Positions 44,468 through 56,066 of a DNA stretch of 64,000 nt are shown here, piece by piece. A program made the position numbers and the translations under genes. The notes beneath the pieces were generated by a model. It did not search any database and had not been told where the DNA came from. It worked only from the letters and a program-made list of their open reading frames with translations. Each line of letters starts with the position of its first letter. Position 1 is the stretch's first letter. Source of the DNA: AG25 sp035517615 (GTDB taxonomy: Bacteria > Gemmatimonadota > Gemmatimonadetes > Gemmatimonadales > GWC2-71-9); assembly GCA_035517615.1 (NCBI GenBank), contig DATIYM010000020.1:87520-151519 (forward strand), given 5' to 3'.

Positions 44468-46641
44468 CCAGCGTGGTCGCGGTACTCGCGCCCGAGCTGG
44501 CGCGCGCCGTGTCGGCGCAGCGCGAGCGGCTCGACTTGGACCTCGTGACGCGCGCGTACCGCGTGAGCGCCGAGGCGCACCACGGGCAGAAACGCCGTTC
44601 GGGAGAGGACTTCGTCTCCCACAGCGTGGCGGTCGCCACGATTCTCGCCGAGCAGCAGATGGATTCGACCACCATCGCGGCGGCCCTGCTGCACGATGTG
44701 GTCGAGGACTCGGATGTCCCGCTCGAGCAGATCCGGCAGGACTTCGGCGCCGAAGTCGCGACGCTCGTCGATGGCCTGACCAAGCTGTCTTCGCTCACGT
44801 TCCGCTCGAGCGCGGAAGAGCAGGCGGAGAACTACCGCAAGCTGCTCCTCTCGGTCGCCAAGGACGCGCGTGTCATCATCATCAAGCTCGCCGACCGGCT
44901 GCACAACATGCGGACCCTCGAGCATCTCGAGCCGGAGAAGCAGCGCCGCATCGCGCTCGAGACCCGGGAGATCTACGCCCCGCTGGCCCACCGCTTCGGC
45001 ATGGCGGGCGTCAAAGCGGAGCTCGAGGACCTGGCCTTCAAGTTCCTCGAGACGGACGACTACCGGCAGCTGTCGCGTCAGGTACGAGCCAAGAAGGCCG
45101 AACGGCAGCGCACGATCGACCGCCTCCAGGTCCCCCTGGTCGAGGAGCTCACCCGGGCGGGGCTCGAAGGGTTCGAGGTTACGGGCCGCCCCAAGAATCT
45201 CTGGTCGATCTACAAGAAGATGCGCAAACGCGGCAAGCCATTCGACGAGATCTACGATCTTCTGGCAGTCCGCGTGCTGGTGAACTCGATTCCCGAATGC
45301 TACCACGTGCTCGGAATCATTCATCATCGCTGGACGCCGCTCCAGGAGCGGATCAAGGACTACATCGCGAGCCCGAAATCGAATGGCTATCAATCCCTGC
45401 ATACGACCATCTTCGGCCCGCAGGGACAGCTCTATGAAATCCAGATCCGCACGCGCGAAATGCACCGCACGGCGGAGTACGGTATCGCGGCCCATTGGCT
45501 CTATCACGAGCAGCGCGGCGGCCGCGGGGGCCCCGATGAGCTTGATCGGCATCTCGCGTGGTTCCGCCAGCTGATCGAGCTGCAGCAGGACGCGCACACG
45601 CCCGAGGAGTTCCTCGAGTTCCTGAAGATCGACCTCTATCAGGACGAGATCTTCGTGTTCACGCCGCGCGGTGACGTGAAGCGGCTCCCGAAAGGCGCCA
45701 CTCCGCTCGACTTCGCGTTCGCGGTCCACACCGAAGTGGGCCAGCACACGCAGGGCGTGCGCATCAACGGCCGCATCGCGCCGCTGCACCGGCCGCTCGC
45801 CAACGGGGATACGGTCGAGATCATCACGAGCCCGCAGGCCAAGCCGTCGCGCGACTGGTTGGCGCACGTCCTCACCGCGCGTGCCCGGCACAAGGTCCGG
45901 CAATGGGTCAAGCAGGAGGAGCACGAGCGGAGCCTCACGCTCGGCCGCGAGATTCTGCAGCGCGAAATCCAGCGCCGGCGGCTCGAGGCGCCGGACGAGG
46001 AGCGGCTGGCCAAAGCCGCCATCACGCTTTCCATCGGGAATGCCGAGCAACTGCAGGCCGCGCTCGGCCGCGGCGATCTCCCGATCGGGCAAGTGATGCG
46101 CGCGATCTATCCCGATGCGGCGGCCGAAGATCTCCAGCCCCCCAAGCCGACCGCGTTCGGGCGCATGATCGAGCGGCTGCGGCTGGGCCGCGGCATCAAG
46201 ATTCAGGGCGTCGATGGGCTCATGGTGCGCTACGCCCAATGCTGCCAGCCGGTGCCGGGCGATTCGGTGGTGGGATACGTGACGCAGGGTCGCGGCATCT
46301 CGATTCACCGCAGCGATTGCCCCAACCTGCTCGTGCTCTCGGCCGAGGCCGAGCGCCGCGTGGAAATCGATTGGCAGGAGTCCGAGGGCGAGACGTTCGT
46401 CGTGCGCTTGAGCGTGACGGGTGAGGACCGCCGCGGGCTGTACGCCGATATCTGCGAGGCGATCAGCGAGTCCGGAACCAACATTCGCTCCGCCGAGCTG
46501 GCCACGCGTGATGGCGCCGTGTTCGGGACGGTCCTCGTGGAAGTGGAGAACCAGAATCACTTGAACAAGGTGATCAAGGCGATCCGTCGCTTGAAAGGCG
46601 TCACCGACGTCGCGCGTCACGACGCCGGCGCCGCCGCCTGA
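44464..46641 (+). CDS. rel: Bifunctional (p)ppGpp synthetase/hydrolase
   Basis: 725 aa, GTG start. HD hydrolase domain intact (FVSHSVAVATIL, ALLHDVVEDSD), synthetase domain with the RxKD form (QERIKDYIASPKSNGYQSLHT), which marks bifunctional Rel/SpoT rather than RelA, then TGS (VFTPRGDVKRLPKGATPLDFAF), a zinc-finger-like YAQCCQPVPGD region and a C-terminal ACT domain (SVTGEDRRGLYADICEAISE). Controls the stringent response. Confidence 0.96.
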   Translation: MTSVVAVLAPELARAVSAQRERLDLDLVTRAYRVSAEAHHGQKRRSGEDFVSHSVAVATILAEQQMDSTTIAAALLHDVVEDSDVPLEQIRQDFGAEVATLVDGLTKLSSLTFRSSAEEQAENYRKLLLSVAKDARVIIIKLADRLHNMRTLEHLEPEKQRRIALETREIYAPLAHRFGMAGVKAELEDLAFKFLETDDYRQLSRQVRAKKAERQRTIDRLQVPLVEELTRAGLEGFEVTGRPKNLWSIYKKMRKRGKPFDEIYDLLAVRVLVNSIPECYHVLGIIHHRWTPLQERIKDYIASPKSNGYQSLHTTIFGPQGQLYEIQIRTREMHRTAEYGIAAHWLYHEQRGGRGGPDELDRHLAWFRQLIELQQDAHTPEEFLEFLKIDLYQDEIFVFTPRGDVKRLPKGATPLDFAFAVHTEVGQHTQGVRINGRIAPLHRPLANGDTVEIITSPQAKPSRDWLAHVLTARARHKVRQWVKQEEHERSLTLGREILQREIQRRRLEAPDEERLAKAAITLSIGNAEQLQAALGRGDLPIGQVMRAIYPDAAAEDLQPPKPTAFGRMIERLRLGRGIKIQGVDGLMVRYAQCCQPVPGDSVVGYVTQGRGISIHRSDCPNLLVLSAEAERRVEIDWQESEGETFVVRLSVTGEDRRGLYADICEAISESGTNIRSAELATRDGAVFGTVLVEVENQNHLNKVIKAIRRLKGVTDVARHDAGAAA

Positions 46642-46643
46642 GC

Positions 46644-48680
<2,037 letters not shown>

Positions 48681-49052
48681 GACGCTGGGACGGGAGCTCG
48701 CCTCATCCCGTCCGGTCGTGATCGGTTTCTCAGGCGATCTGGGTACCGGCAAGACCACGCTGATTCAAGCCATTTGCCGCGGACTCGGCGCCCAAACCCT
48801 CGCCACCAGTCCCACCTACGCCCTCGTGCATCACTACGAAGCCGGTGAACGCCCCGTATACCACGTGGACTGCTATCGCCTGCGCACGCCGCTCGAAGCC
48901 CGGGACTTGGGCTTCGACGACATGCTGCGCGAGAACGCCATCATTCTGATCGAATGGCCGGAACGGGCCGGGTCGTGGGCACCAGCGCTGGAGCGTCACT
49001 TCCGTTTGAGCCATGTCGACGAGCCTGAAGTGCGCGAGCTGCAGGAGATCCG

Positions 49053-49787
49053 GTGACCGGCCTCTGGCTCGCCATCGATACCGCGACTGACGTCGCGTCA
49101 GTGGCGGTGGGGCCGCCTCCTGCCACCGCCGCCGCTGCGGACGTCCGGGGCGCGCGACGGCATGCGGCCGAGATTCTCCGACTCACCGATTTCGTCTTGC
49201 GTCGGGCCGGCGCGGGCGTGGCGGACCTCGATGGCATCGTGCTGGGCGACGGACCGGGGAGCTTTACCGGTCTGCGGATCGGCTGGGCCGCGGCCAAAGG
49301 GTTGGCGCAGGAGCCGGGGCCGGACCTCGTGCGCATTCCGTCACTGATGGCCTGGGCCGCCGCCGCCGCTCAGAGGGTCGGACCTGCTCCGATCGCGGTG
49401 TGTTGCGACGCCCTGCGCGGACAGGTGTATGGCGCCATGTACCGCATCCATCCCCATCGGGTGGAGACGCTGCTCGCGCCGACCCTGGGTACGATGGCCG
49501 AGCTCGCGCGCGCGGCAGCGGAACAACCGGCGCTCGTGATCGGCGACGGCGCGGTTCACTACGCCGACGCGAGCACCGCCTGGTCCGGCCTGGCGCCGAT
49601 CGGATGGGAAGCGTTGCCTCCATCCGCCCCGCTGCTGCTCGCCCTCCAGGGACGCGAGGGCGCCGGTGAACCGATCACTGATCCGCTTACGGCTGAGCCC
49701 GTGTACGGAAGACCGGCCGAGGCGCAGGCGCGCTGGGAAGCCGCTCATGGACGACCGCTACCAGATCCGTCAGGTCGACCTCGCTGA
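49053..49787 (+). CDS. tsaB: tRNA threonylcarbamoyladenosine biosynthesis protein TsaB
   Basis: 244 aa, GTG start overlapping tsaE by 4 bases. AIDTATDVASVAV, RRHAAEILRL and LGDGPGSFTGLRIGWAAAKGLA are diagnostic. An inactive paralogue of TsaD that organises the t6A complex. Ends 41 bases inside rimI. Confidence 0.94.
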   Translation: MTGLWLAIDTATDVASVAVGPPPATAAAADVRGARRHAAEILRLTDFVLRRAGAGVADLDGIVLGDGPGSFTGLRIGWAAAKGLAQEPGPDLVRIPSLMAWAAAAAQRVGPAPIAVCCDALRGQVYGAMYRIHPHRVETLLAPTLGTMAELARAAAEQPALVIGDGAVHYADASTAWSGLAPIGWEALPPSAPLLLALQGREGAGEPITDPLTAEPVYGRPAEAQARWEAAHGRPLPDPSGRPR

Positions 49788-50190
49788 TCTGCCCGCGATC
49801 CTCGCGATCGAGCGGGCCAGCTTCAGCGATCCGTGGTCCCGGCAGGACTTCGTCGACTGCTTGAACACGGGCGTGCCGTTTCTGGGCGCGGAGCGGCAAG
49901 GTCATCTTGTCGGATACATCATCGCGCATTACGGCGCCGACGAAGGAGAGATCCTGAATCTTGGGGTGCAGGAATCCGAACGTCGTCACGGAACCGGTCG
50001 CGCGCTCGTGACCGCGATGCTCGATGCCTTGCGTCAGCGCGGGGTGGCCTCCGTGTATCTCGAAGTCCGTGCATCGAATGCCGTCGCGCAACACCTTTAT
50101 GACCGGCTCGGCTTCATCCAGGTCGGCCGGCGGCGCCACTACTACCGCTTGCCGACCGAAGACGCCGTAGTGTTGCGGGTCGGGATATAG
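49747..50190 (+). CDS. rimI: Ribosomal-protein-alanine N-acetyltransferase RimI
   Basis: 147 aa, GNAT fold. IRQVDLADLPAILAIERASFSDPWS, GVQESERRHGTGRALVTAML (acetyl-CoA loop) and YLEVRASNAVAQHLYDRLGF are typical RimI motifs. ATG at 49747 fits homology. Acetylates the N-terminus of S18 or other proteins. Confidence 0.92.
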   Translation: MDDRYQIRQVDLADLPAILAIERASFSDPWSRQDFVDCLNTGVPFLGAERQGHLVGYIIAHYGADEGEILNLGVQESERRHGTGRALVTAMLDALRQRGVASVYLEVRASNAVAQHLYDRLGFIQVGRRRHYYRLPTEDAVVLRVGI

Positions 50191-50228
50191 GGTGTCGCGG
50201 GAATTGGGTTGTGAAGGCGTATCTTTGA

Positions 50229-50257
50229 TTGACAGAATAATTTGCGATTCATATACT
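50229..50257 (+). promoter_or_regulatory. Consensus sigma-70 promoter of ssb
   Basis: TTGACA (50229-50234), exactly 17 bases, TATACT (50252-50257). The spacer is AT-rich against a GC-rich background. The best -35/-10 pair in the window, 47 bases before the ssb start. Confidence 0.85.
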
Positions 50258-50304
50258 GTGGGGCACCTTGGTGCCCCGCCCGCTTTTTCCGCTGGAGGTC
50301 GCTT

Positions 50305-50799
50305 GTGAGCCGTAGCCTGAATAAAGTGATGCTAATTGGCAACTTAGGGGCTGATCCGGAGGTGCGGAGCACGAACAATGGGTCTCGCGTGGCGACGCTG
50401 TCGCTCGCCACCAGTCGCCAGTGGAACGCCCAGAACGGCGAGAAACAGGAAAAGACCGAATGGCACCGAGTTATCTGCTGGAACAACAAGGGTGCCCAGC
50501 TTGCCGATCTCGCGGAGAAGTACATGAAGAAGGGCGACCGCATCTACGTCGAGGGCCGGGTCGAATATCGTACGTGGGAAGATCGCGAGAAGCAGACGCG
50601 CTACGTCACCGAGATCATCGCCCGCGAAGTGCTGCTGTTGTCTTCACGGGGGGGTGGGGGAGCCGGTATTGGCGACGCTTCTGGAGAGGTGGCTCGCGCC
50701 CGCGCCACCGCCAAGGTTGGGGCGGACGGCAAAGTCGAGTCGCTCGATGGAGTGCCGGAGGCCCTGCTCGATGAGGAGGACGACGATCTGCCGTTCTAA
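50305..50799 (+). CDS. ssb: Single-stranded DNA-binding protein
   Basis: 164 aa, GTG start with GGAGG eight bases before. OB fold: SLNKVMLIGNLGADPEVRSTNNG, FxLATxRxW-type strand, KTEWHRVICWNNKGAQLADLAEKYMKKGDRIYVEGRVEYR in parts, then a linker and the acidic tip DDDLPF that binds partner proteins. Own promoter upstream. The last 29 bases overlap the LysM gene. Confidence 0.96.
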   Translation: MSRSLNKVMLIGNLGADPEVRSTNNGSRVATLSLATSRQWNAQNGEKQEKTEWHRVICWNNKGAQLADLAEKYMKKGDRIYVEGRVEYRTWEDREKQTRYVTEIIAREVLLLSSRGGGGAGIGDASGEVARARATAKVGADGKVESLDGVPEALLDEEDDDLPF

Positions 50800-52063
50800 C
50801 CGAGCGGCACTGCTCGCCCTTGTGGCGGTGCCGCTCGTTTGTGGAAGGTTGCTCGGACAGGACACGACTCGGGTCGCGTCCGACACGAATCGCCCTGCCA
50901 TTCCCGCAGCCTCGAGCACCGAATCTCCCGGTTTGGGCCAGCTACCCGCCACGCACACCGTCGTGCGTGGCGAGACGTTGTGGTCCATCGCGCAGCAGTA
51001 CTTCACAGACCCGCTACTCTGGCCCGAGATCTACCGGCTCAACACGTCTGGCATCGAAGATCCCCACTGGATCTATCCCGGTCAGGTGCTCACGATTTCC
51101 GGTGAGGGACAGACCGCCGCTGCTTCCCCCACGCCTGCGCCGGCAGAGACGGCCGCCGTCGCGGTAGCCCCGCCGGCCGTGGGCAGCGACACCGTGCGAG
51201 CCCAGGCGGTGCCGACTGACACCGCCACGGCCGTGGTCGCGGCTGTGCCGACCGATACCAGCACAGTCGAGGAGCCGCCGCCGCCACCTGCTGAAGAAGC
51301 GTATCAAACCATCTTTGATCGGCATGCGTCTCGCAGCATCCAGCCGCCTTCCGATGTGCTGCGCGCGTACACCAATCAGCCGTACCGGCCGCTGCGTCGC
51401 GGCGAGTTTTACTCCGCCGGCTTCCTGACGGAGGGCGAGCGCCTACCCTGGGGCCAGGTGATCGGACGGACCGAGCAGCCCGCGATTCCCCGGTTGAGCA
51501 CGCAGTCCGTTGCATATCAGTACGACCAGATCGTGATCGAACCGCCGTCCCGCACGTCGTATCACGTGGGCGACTCGATCCTGATCGCCCGCATCGACCG
51601 GAACGAAGGAGATTGGGGCGATGTGGTCGTGCCCGTGGGCGTGGCCCGCGTGCGCGAGGTGGCCAAGAAGCAGCTGCTGGCCGAGATCGTGCTCCAGTTC
51701 GGCAGGATCCGCGATGGACGCCTCGCGCTGCCGCTCGAGCCGTTCAAGGATCCCGGCGAAGTCCGCCCCACGCCCGTCCAAAATGGACTGCAGGGCCACA
51801 TCATCGCGCATCGCGATGTACACGCGCTGGGGCTGGTTCAGCAGATTCTGTTCATCGATCGCGGGCGCGCGGATGGCGTATCGCCGGGCGACGTATTCGA
51901 GGCGTACACGGGAGAGCTCGGGAGCCCGTCGGAGGAGTCGCGTGCCTACCTCGAGATCGTGCACACGCGCCAGCATTCTTCGTCCGGGCTCATTCTGAAC
52001 ATCGAAAATCCTCAGCTCAAACCCGGCCTTGACGTGCGGCTCGTCCGGAAGATGCCGTCCTGA
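50771..52063 (+). CDS. LysM-domain secreted protein
   Basis: 430 aa. ATG 50771 inside ssb gives a signal peptide (RRTTICRSNRAALLALVAVPLVCGRLLGQ). One LysM domain (HTVVRGETLWSIAQQYFTDPLLWPEIYRLN, then HWIYPGQVL) at about 60-110, an Ala/Thr/Pro linker, and a C-terminal beta-rich domain of about 250 residues of unknown function. It would bind peptidoglycan in the periplasm. Family name unknown. Confidence 0.85.
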   Translation: MRRTTICRSNRAALLALVAVPLVCGRLLGQDTTRVASDTNRPAIPAASSTESPGLGQLPATHTVVRGETLWSIAQQYFTDPLLWPEIYRLNTSGIEDPHWIYPGQVLTISGEGQTAAASPTPAPAETAAVAVAPPAVGSDTVRAQAVPTDTATAVVAAVPTDTSTVEEPPPPPAEEAYQTIFDRHASRSIQPPSDVLRAYTNQPYRPLRRGEFYSAGFLTEGERLPWGQVIGRTEQPAIPRLSTQSVAYQYDQIVIEPPSRTSYHVGDSILIARIDRNEGDWGDVVVPVGVARVREVAKKQLLAEIVLQFGRIRDGRLALPLEPFKDPGEVRPTPVQNGLQGHIIAHRDVHALGLVQQILFIDRGRADGVSPGDVFEAYTGELGSPSEESRAYLEIVHTRQHSSSGLILNIENPQLKPGLDVRLVRKMPS

Positions 52064-52108
52064 ACGGCGCGCTCCGGCGGAAATCGCCGGAAGCCGCCAT
52101 CTTTGTTC

Positions 52109-52912
52109 ATGCTCGCTGATCTCCATTTTGCCGCGTTGGGACTTTACGTACTCTCGGCGGCACTGGCGCTCGCGCCGTTCTGGGGGCGGCCTGGGATCTC
52201 ACGGAACTGGACGATCGGGACCGCGAGCCTGGGCGCGGTGTTGCACGGCGTTGGCCTGTTGGAGCTTGTGCAGGTGGGAATCACCGGCGTGGTGCCGACG
52301 TTGTCGGTGCTGGCGTGGTTCCTGGTCCTGTTGCAAATCGTGAGCGAACTTGTGCTCCGGGCGTCCACCGTGGCGCTATTCACGGCACCACTTGCGGCGG
52401 GGCTGGTTGGCCTGGCCCTGCTTCTCGGGTTGGCCCCGGGGGCAGAGCCCTCCGCGGGGCGCAACATGTGGTTTATTTTGCACGTGACGCTCAGCGTGCT
52501 GGGCCTGGCCCTGCTGGCGCTCGCTTTCATCTCCGCCGCATTGTATCTGTGGCAATTCCGCGAGTTGAAGGCCAAGCGCTTCGGGACGGTATTTCAGCTG
52601 TTTCCTCCGCTCGAGCGGCTCGACCGGCTCAATCACGTGGCGCTGGTCGCGGGATTTCCAGCGCTCACGGTCGGCGTGTTGCTCGCGCTCGGATACGCCC
52701 GCCGCTTTGCCGGCGGGCTGCACGTCGACGCCGCGCAAGTTGTCTGGGGCTCGTTCACCTGGGTCGTGCTGGGGTGGACCGTCTGGGTGCGAGTCGCGCG
52801 CCGCTGGGCAGGTCGACGGGCGGCCTTCGCGAGTATCGCCGGATTTGCGGCGGTCGTGCTCGTCTACGTGGCGCTGAAGCTCGCTCAACCGGGAACGGAA
52901 CGCTTGCTATGA
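52109..52912 (+). CDS. HemX/CcsA-like cytochrome c assembly membrane protein
   Basis: 267 aa, about eight transmembrane helices, with the segment HVTLSVLGLALLALAFISAALYL and a later WGSFTWVVLG resembling the ResC/CcsA/HemX family. In many bacteria HemX is encoded next to hemA and limits HemA level; here hemA follows 10 bases downstream, so HemX is the more likely role. The Trp-rich heme-binding WWD motif of true CcsA is not obvious. ATG 52109 chosen over TTG 52103. Confidence 0.8.
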   Translation: MLADLHFAALGLYVLSAALALAPFWGRPGISRNWTIGTASLGAVLHGVGLLELVQVGITGVVPTLSVLAWFLVLLQIVSELVLRASTVALFTAPLAAGLVGLALLLGLAPGAEPSAGRNMWFILHVTLSVLGLALLALAFISAALYLWQFRELKAKRFGTVFQLFPPLERLDRLNHVALVAGFPALTVGVLLALGYARRFAGGLHVDAAQVVWGSFTWVVLGWTVWVRVARRWAGRRAAFASIAGFAAVVLVYVALKLAQPGTERLL

Positions 52913-52922
52913 ACCGGAACGC

Positions 52923-54191
52923 ATGAGCATCGCGGTGCTGGGTGTGAATCACCGAACGGCTCCCCTCGAGGTTCGGGAACGGTTCGCGCACGCCGCCCAC
53001 GAAGTGCCGAAGTCCCTCGCGCGCGTCCTTTCGGCCGGCGCGACGGGGGGCGTGTTGCTCTCCACCTGCAATCGGACCGAGTTCTATCTCGCCGAACCCC
53101 GAGAATCCGTGTCGGATGCGGTCTGGTCGGTCCTCGCCGAACGGCTGGCGGACGGGCAACGCGACGCGCGCGAGTACGGATACATGGAACGCGACCAGGA
53201 TGCCGTGCGGCATCTCTACCGCGTGTCCGCCGGGCTCGACTCGATGGTGCTGGGCGAGTCCCAGATCCAGGGGCAGGTCCGCGATGCATGGGAGTCCTCT
53301 CGCCCTCAGGCCGGGCCGGTGTTGCATCGGCTGTTTCAGTCGGCCCTGCTCGTGGGCGCGCGCGTGCGAACCGAAACCCGACTCGGCACGGGCACCGCAT
53401 CGGTCCCTTCGGCTGCCGTCTCCGTGGCGACGAAGATTTTCGGCGATTTGACGGGGCGGTCGGCCATTATCCTCGGCGCGGGTGACATGGCTGAGCTCGC
53501 GGCCACGTGCCTCGTTGCGGAGGGGGCGCGGGTGGTGATGGTCGCGAATCGCACCTACGAGCGTGCCCGCGTCATTGCCGAGCAGCTCGGGGCGCGAGCC
53601 CTGACGCTCGATCAGGCGTGGCCGCATTTTGTCGACACCGATATCGTGCTCTGCTCGACGGCCGCTCCACACGCGGTCGTCACGTGGGAGCGGGTCTCGG
53701 CACCGATCGCGGGTCGCCACGGACGCCCGCTGTGCATCCTCGACCTCGCCGTGCCCCGAGATGTCGAACCGTCGGTTGGACAGCTGGAAAACGTGTTCCT
53801 GTACGACGTCGATGACCTGCAATCCGTGGCGGGTCAGGCTGCCGCGCAGCGGCGCGGGGAAATTCCGGCGGCTGAAGGCATCGTCAATGAAGAGGTCGAG
53901 CGGTTCTGGGCCTGGTACGGTGGGTTGGCCGTGGTGCCGGCCCTCCGCGAGTTTCGTGACCGGTTGGATCAGGTGCGTGCCGCGGAGCTCGAGCGGGCGC
54001 TGCGCCGGTTCAAGCATCTGAGCGTCGACGATCAGGCGCAGATCGATCAATTCAGCCGAGCGCTGCTGAACAAATTTCTCCATCAGCCTACCGTTGCGCT
54101 GAAAGATGCGGCCGATCGCGGCCGCGCCTACGGACTCCTCGAGGCCTTGAAAGAGCTGTTCGGGATCGGACACGGAGATCACGACGCTTAG
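52923..54191 (+). CDS. hemA: Glutamyl-tRNA reductase
   Basis: 422 aa. Catalytic Cys49 in LLSTCNRTEFY, NHRTAPLEVRERF, SGLDSMVLGESQIQGQVR, and the NADPH motif GAGDMAELAATCL. First step of C5-pathway heme synthesis: glutamyl-tRNA to glutamate-1-semialdehyde. The C-terminal dimerisation domain is complete. Confidence 0.97.
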   Translation: MSIAVLGVNHRTAPLEVRERFAHAAHEVPKSLARVLSAGATGGVLLSTCNRTEFYLAEPRESVSDAVWSVLAERLADGQRDAREYGYMERDQDAVRHLYRVSAGLDSMVLGESQIQGQVRDAWESSRPQAGPVLHRLFQSALLVGARVRTETRLGTGTASVPSAAVSVATKIFGDLTGRSAIILGAGDMAELAATCLVAEGARVVMVANRTYERARVIAEQLGARALTLDQAWPHFVDTDIVLCSTAAPHAVVTWERVSAPIAGRHGRPLCILDLAVPRDVEPSVGQLENVFLYDVDDLQSVAGQAAAQRRGEIPAAEGIVNEEVERFWAWYGGLAVVPALREFRDRLDQVRAAELERALRRFKHLSVDDQAQIDQFSRALLNKFLHQPTVALKDAADRGRAYGLLEALKELFGIGHGDHDA

Positions 54192-54207
54192 CTTCGCGCC
54201 CACCATA

Positions 54208-54945
54208 CTGGTCCAGGTCGGGCGTGCCGTCCCGACCACCCCGTGGGATCTCGTCGTCACCTCCAGTCGCGAGACGAAATTTGTGCTCGCGATTCTCGTG
54301 GTGTTTTCGCTGGTTTCGTGGTACCTCATTTTTCTCAAATGGTGGCAATTCCGCCGGCTCCGCCGTCAGGCCGACCGGTTCATGACCGAAATCGAGAAGG
54401 CGCCTCGCCTGAGTGATGCCTATCACGCCGCCATGCGCCTGCCGGCATCGCCGTACAATCGGCTGCTGCGCGAGGGCGTCAACTTCTTTTCCGAATTGCG
54501 GCCCGGCGGCCTGCGCGGAGGCGGTGGTGGCGGTGCGGCAGGCGGCGTGGCCATGGAGACGGAGCGGGCGTTGACGACGACGCAGCTCGAGGCGCTCCGC
54601 ATGGTGCTCGCAAAGGAAGTGGCCGCCGAACGCGATGCGATGGCGCGGTTCATTCCGTGGCTCGCGACGTTCGGCTCGGTGAGCCCGCTCTTGGGCCTGC
54701 TCGGAACCGTGCTCGGCGTGATGGATGCCTTCATTGGCATCGCGGTCGGCGGATCGGGAAACATCGGGGCGGTGGCGCCGGGTGTGGCCGAGGCGCTCGT
54801 TACGACCGTGATGGGACTGGCGGTCGCGGTGCCCTCGGTCATGGCCTACAACTTCTTCGTCAATCAATTGGGGCTGTTCGCGGGCGAGCTGGAAGGGTTC
54901 GCGCAGGAGATCATCGGCACGATGGCGCGCGAGGGGTGGCTCTAG
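54208..54945 (+). CDS. tolQ: TolQ/ExbB family proton channel protein; start uncertain
   Basis: 220 aa from GTG 54283, or about 245 from CTG 54208. Three transmembrane helices and the TolQ signature (GTVLGVMDAFIGIAVGG, VAEALVTTVMGLAVAVPSVMAYNFF). The residues before GTG 54283 (PTTPWDLVVTSSRETKFVL) match the usual TolQ N-terminus, so translation should begin further upstream, where no ATG, GTG or TTG exists in frame; CTG 54208 and ATA 54205 are candidates. With TolR it powers Tol-Pal envelope constriction. Confidence 0.9.
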   Translation: MVQVGRAVPTTPWDLVVTSSRETKFVLAILVVFSLVSWYLIFLKWWQFRRLRRQADRFMTEIEKAPRLSDAYHAAMRLPASPYNRLLREGVNFFSELRPGGLRGGGGGGAAGGVAMETERALTTTQLEALRMVLAKEVAAERDAMARFIPWLATFGSVSPLLGLLGTVLGVMDAFIGIAVGGSGNIGAVAPGVAEALVTTVMGLAVAVPSVMAYNFFVNQLGLFAGELEGFAQEIIGTMAREGWL

Positions 54946-55383
54946 GTGGCGGGAATGGGGCTGTCGGGCGGCGGACTCCGCGGGCACGGCGAGCTGCCGC
55001 TCAACGCCGATATCAACGTCACATCGCTCGTCGACGTCGCGTTTGTGCTGCTCATCATCTTCATGATCACGGCGCCGATCATGCAGGGCGGGGTCGACGT
55101 GCGGTTACCCCGCGCCGAGGCCCGGCCGCTCGATCCGCATTCGGGATTGATCGTGACCGTCGATCGAGACGGCAAGATCTACCTGGATCAGACGCCGCTC
55201 TCGTATGAGGATTTCCGCGCAACATTACCGGCGTTCGTGCGTACCAAACACCCCACGGGGATTTACCTCCGTGCCGATGGGCGTGTTCCGTATGCGGACG
55301 TGGTGCAGGTGCTCGCCGTCATTCGGACCAGCGGAGTGGGGGACGTCGGATTGATCGCCGAGCCAGAGACACTCGATCGATGA
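54946..55383 (+). CDS. tolR: TolR/ExbD family protein
   Basis: 145 aa, GTG start directly after the tolQ stop. A single N-terminal transmembrane helix (VDVAFVLLIIFMITAPIM) with the conserved Asp of the proton pathway, then the periplasmic domain (VDVRLPRAEA, YLRADGRVPYADVVQVLAVI). Partner of TolQ. Confidence 0.94.
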   Translation: MAGMGLSGGGLRGHGELPLNADINVTSLVDVAFVLLIIFMITAPIMQGGVDVRLPRAEARPLDPHSGLIVTVDRDGKIYLDQTPLSYEDFRATLPAFVRTKHPTGIYLRADGRVPYADVVQVLAVIRTSGVGDVGLIAEPETLDR

Positions 55384-56066
55384 AGCGCGGCAGCCGCTCG
55401 CCAGTAAACCCCGGAGTCGGCGTGGTCGGGAGCGCGGTCATGCATGCGCTCGCGGGCACGCTGCTGCTGGTGGGCGCCGAGCGCCGGCACGCGGCCCCCC
55501 CGGTGTACCGGGTGCAGCTCGTGGCGGCGCCGGAACCGGATGACGCCGCGCAGAAGGCGCCCGAGTCCATCACACGGCCGGCGGCGGAGCCTCCCGCGCC
55601 CGTCCCGCGCCCGGCCCGGGAGCCGAAGAGCACGGCGGCTCACGAAGCGCCGCCGCCCCCGCCCAACGCGGCACAGCGTGAAGCCGCGCCCCGCACCACC
55701 TCGCAAACCCAGCCGCTCCCAGGAGAAAAGCCGTCGACCGGCAACGATGTCGCGAGCGTTAGTACGGAGGGCATCGCGTTTCCATTTCCGGAGTACCTGG
55801 AAAACATCGTGACGCAGATTCTCCAGCGCTGGCAGCGGCCCTACACCGGCACCGCGCTCGACGCCGAGGTGTCGTTTTTCGTGCAGCGCGACGGTTCGAT
55901 CACCGACCTGCAGTTCGTGAAGCGCTCGGGCGACTTCGAATATGATCTCGAAGCCGAGGGCGCGGTCGAGGAAGCGGGCCGCGGGCGCGCCTTCGGACCC
56001 TTGCCGTCTGGCTGGCAGGGGGACGTGCTGTTTGTCCGATTCTATTTCACGGGGCGGTCGCAGTGA
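55380..56066 (+). CDS. TonB/TolA-like energy transducer
   Basis: 228 aa. N-terminal membrane anchor (VGSAVMHALAGTLLLVGAERR), a Pro/Ala/Glu-rich periplasmic linker of about 80 residues, and a C-terminal TonB-type domain (LQRWQRPYTGTALDAEVSFFVQRDGSITDLQFVKRSG in parts). It takes the position of tolA between tolR and tolB, so it probably has the TolA role although its C-terminus is TonB-like. Confidence 0.88.
   Translation: MKRGSRSPVNPGVGVVGSAVMHALAGTLLLVGAERRHAAPPVYRVQLVAAPEPDDAAQKAPESITRPAAEPPAPVPRPAREPKSTAAHEAPPPPPNAAQREAAPRTTSQTQPLPGEKPSTGNDVASVSTEGIAFPFPEYLENIVTQILQRWQRPYTGTALDAEVSFFVQRDGSITDLQFVKRSGDFEYDLEAEGAVEEAGRGRAFGPLPSGWQGDVLFVRFYFTGRSQ

Noticed and set aside
44434..46620. Open reading frame of 728 codons antisense to rel
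   Set aside because: Same reason: shadow of a conserved GC-rich gene, with no recognisable domain.
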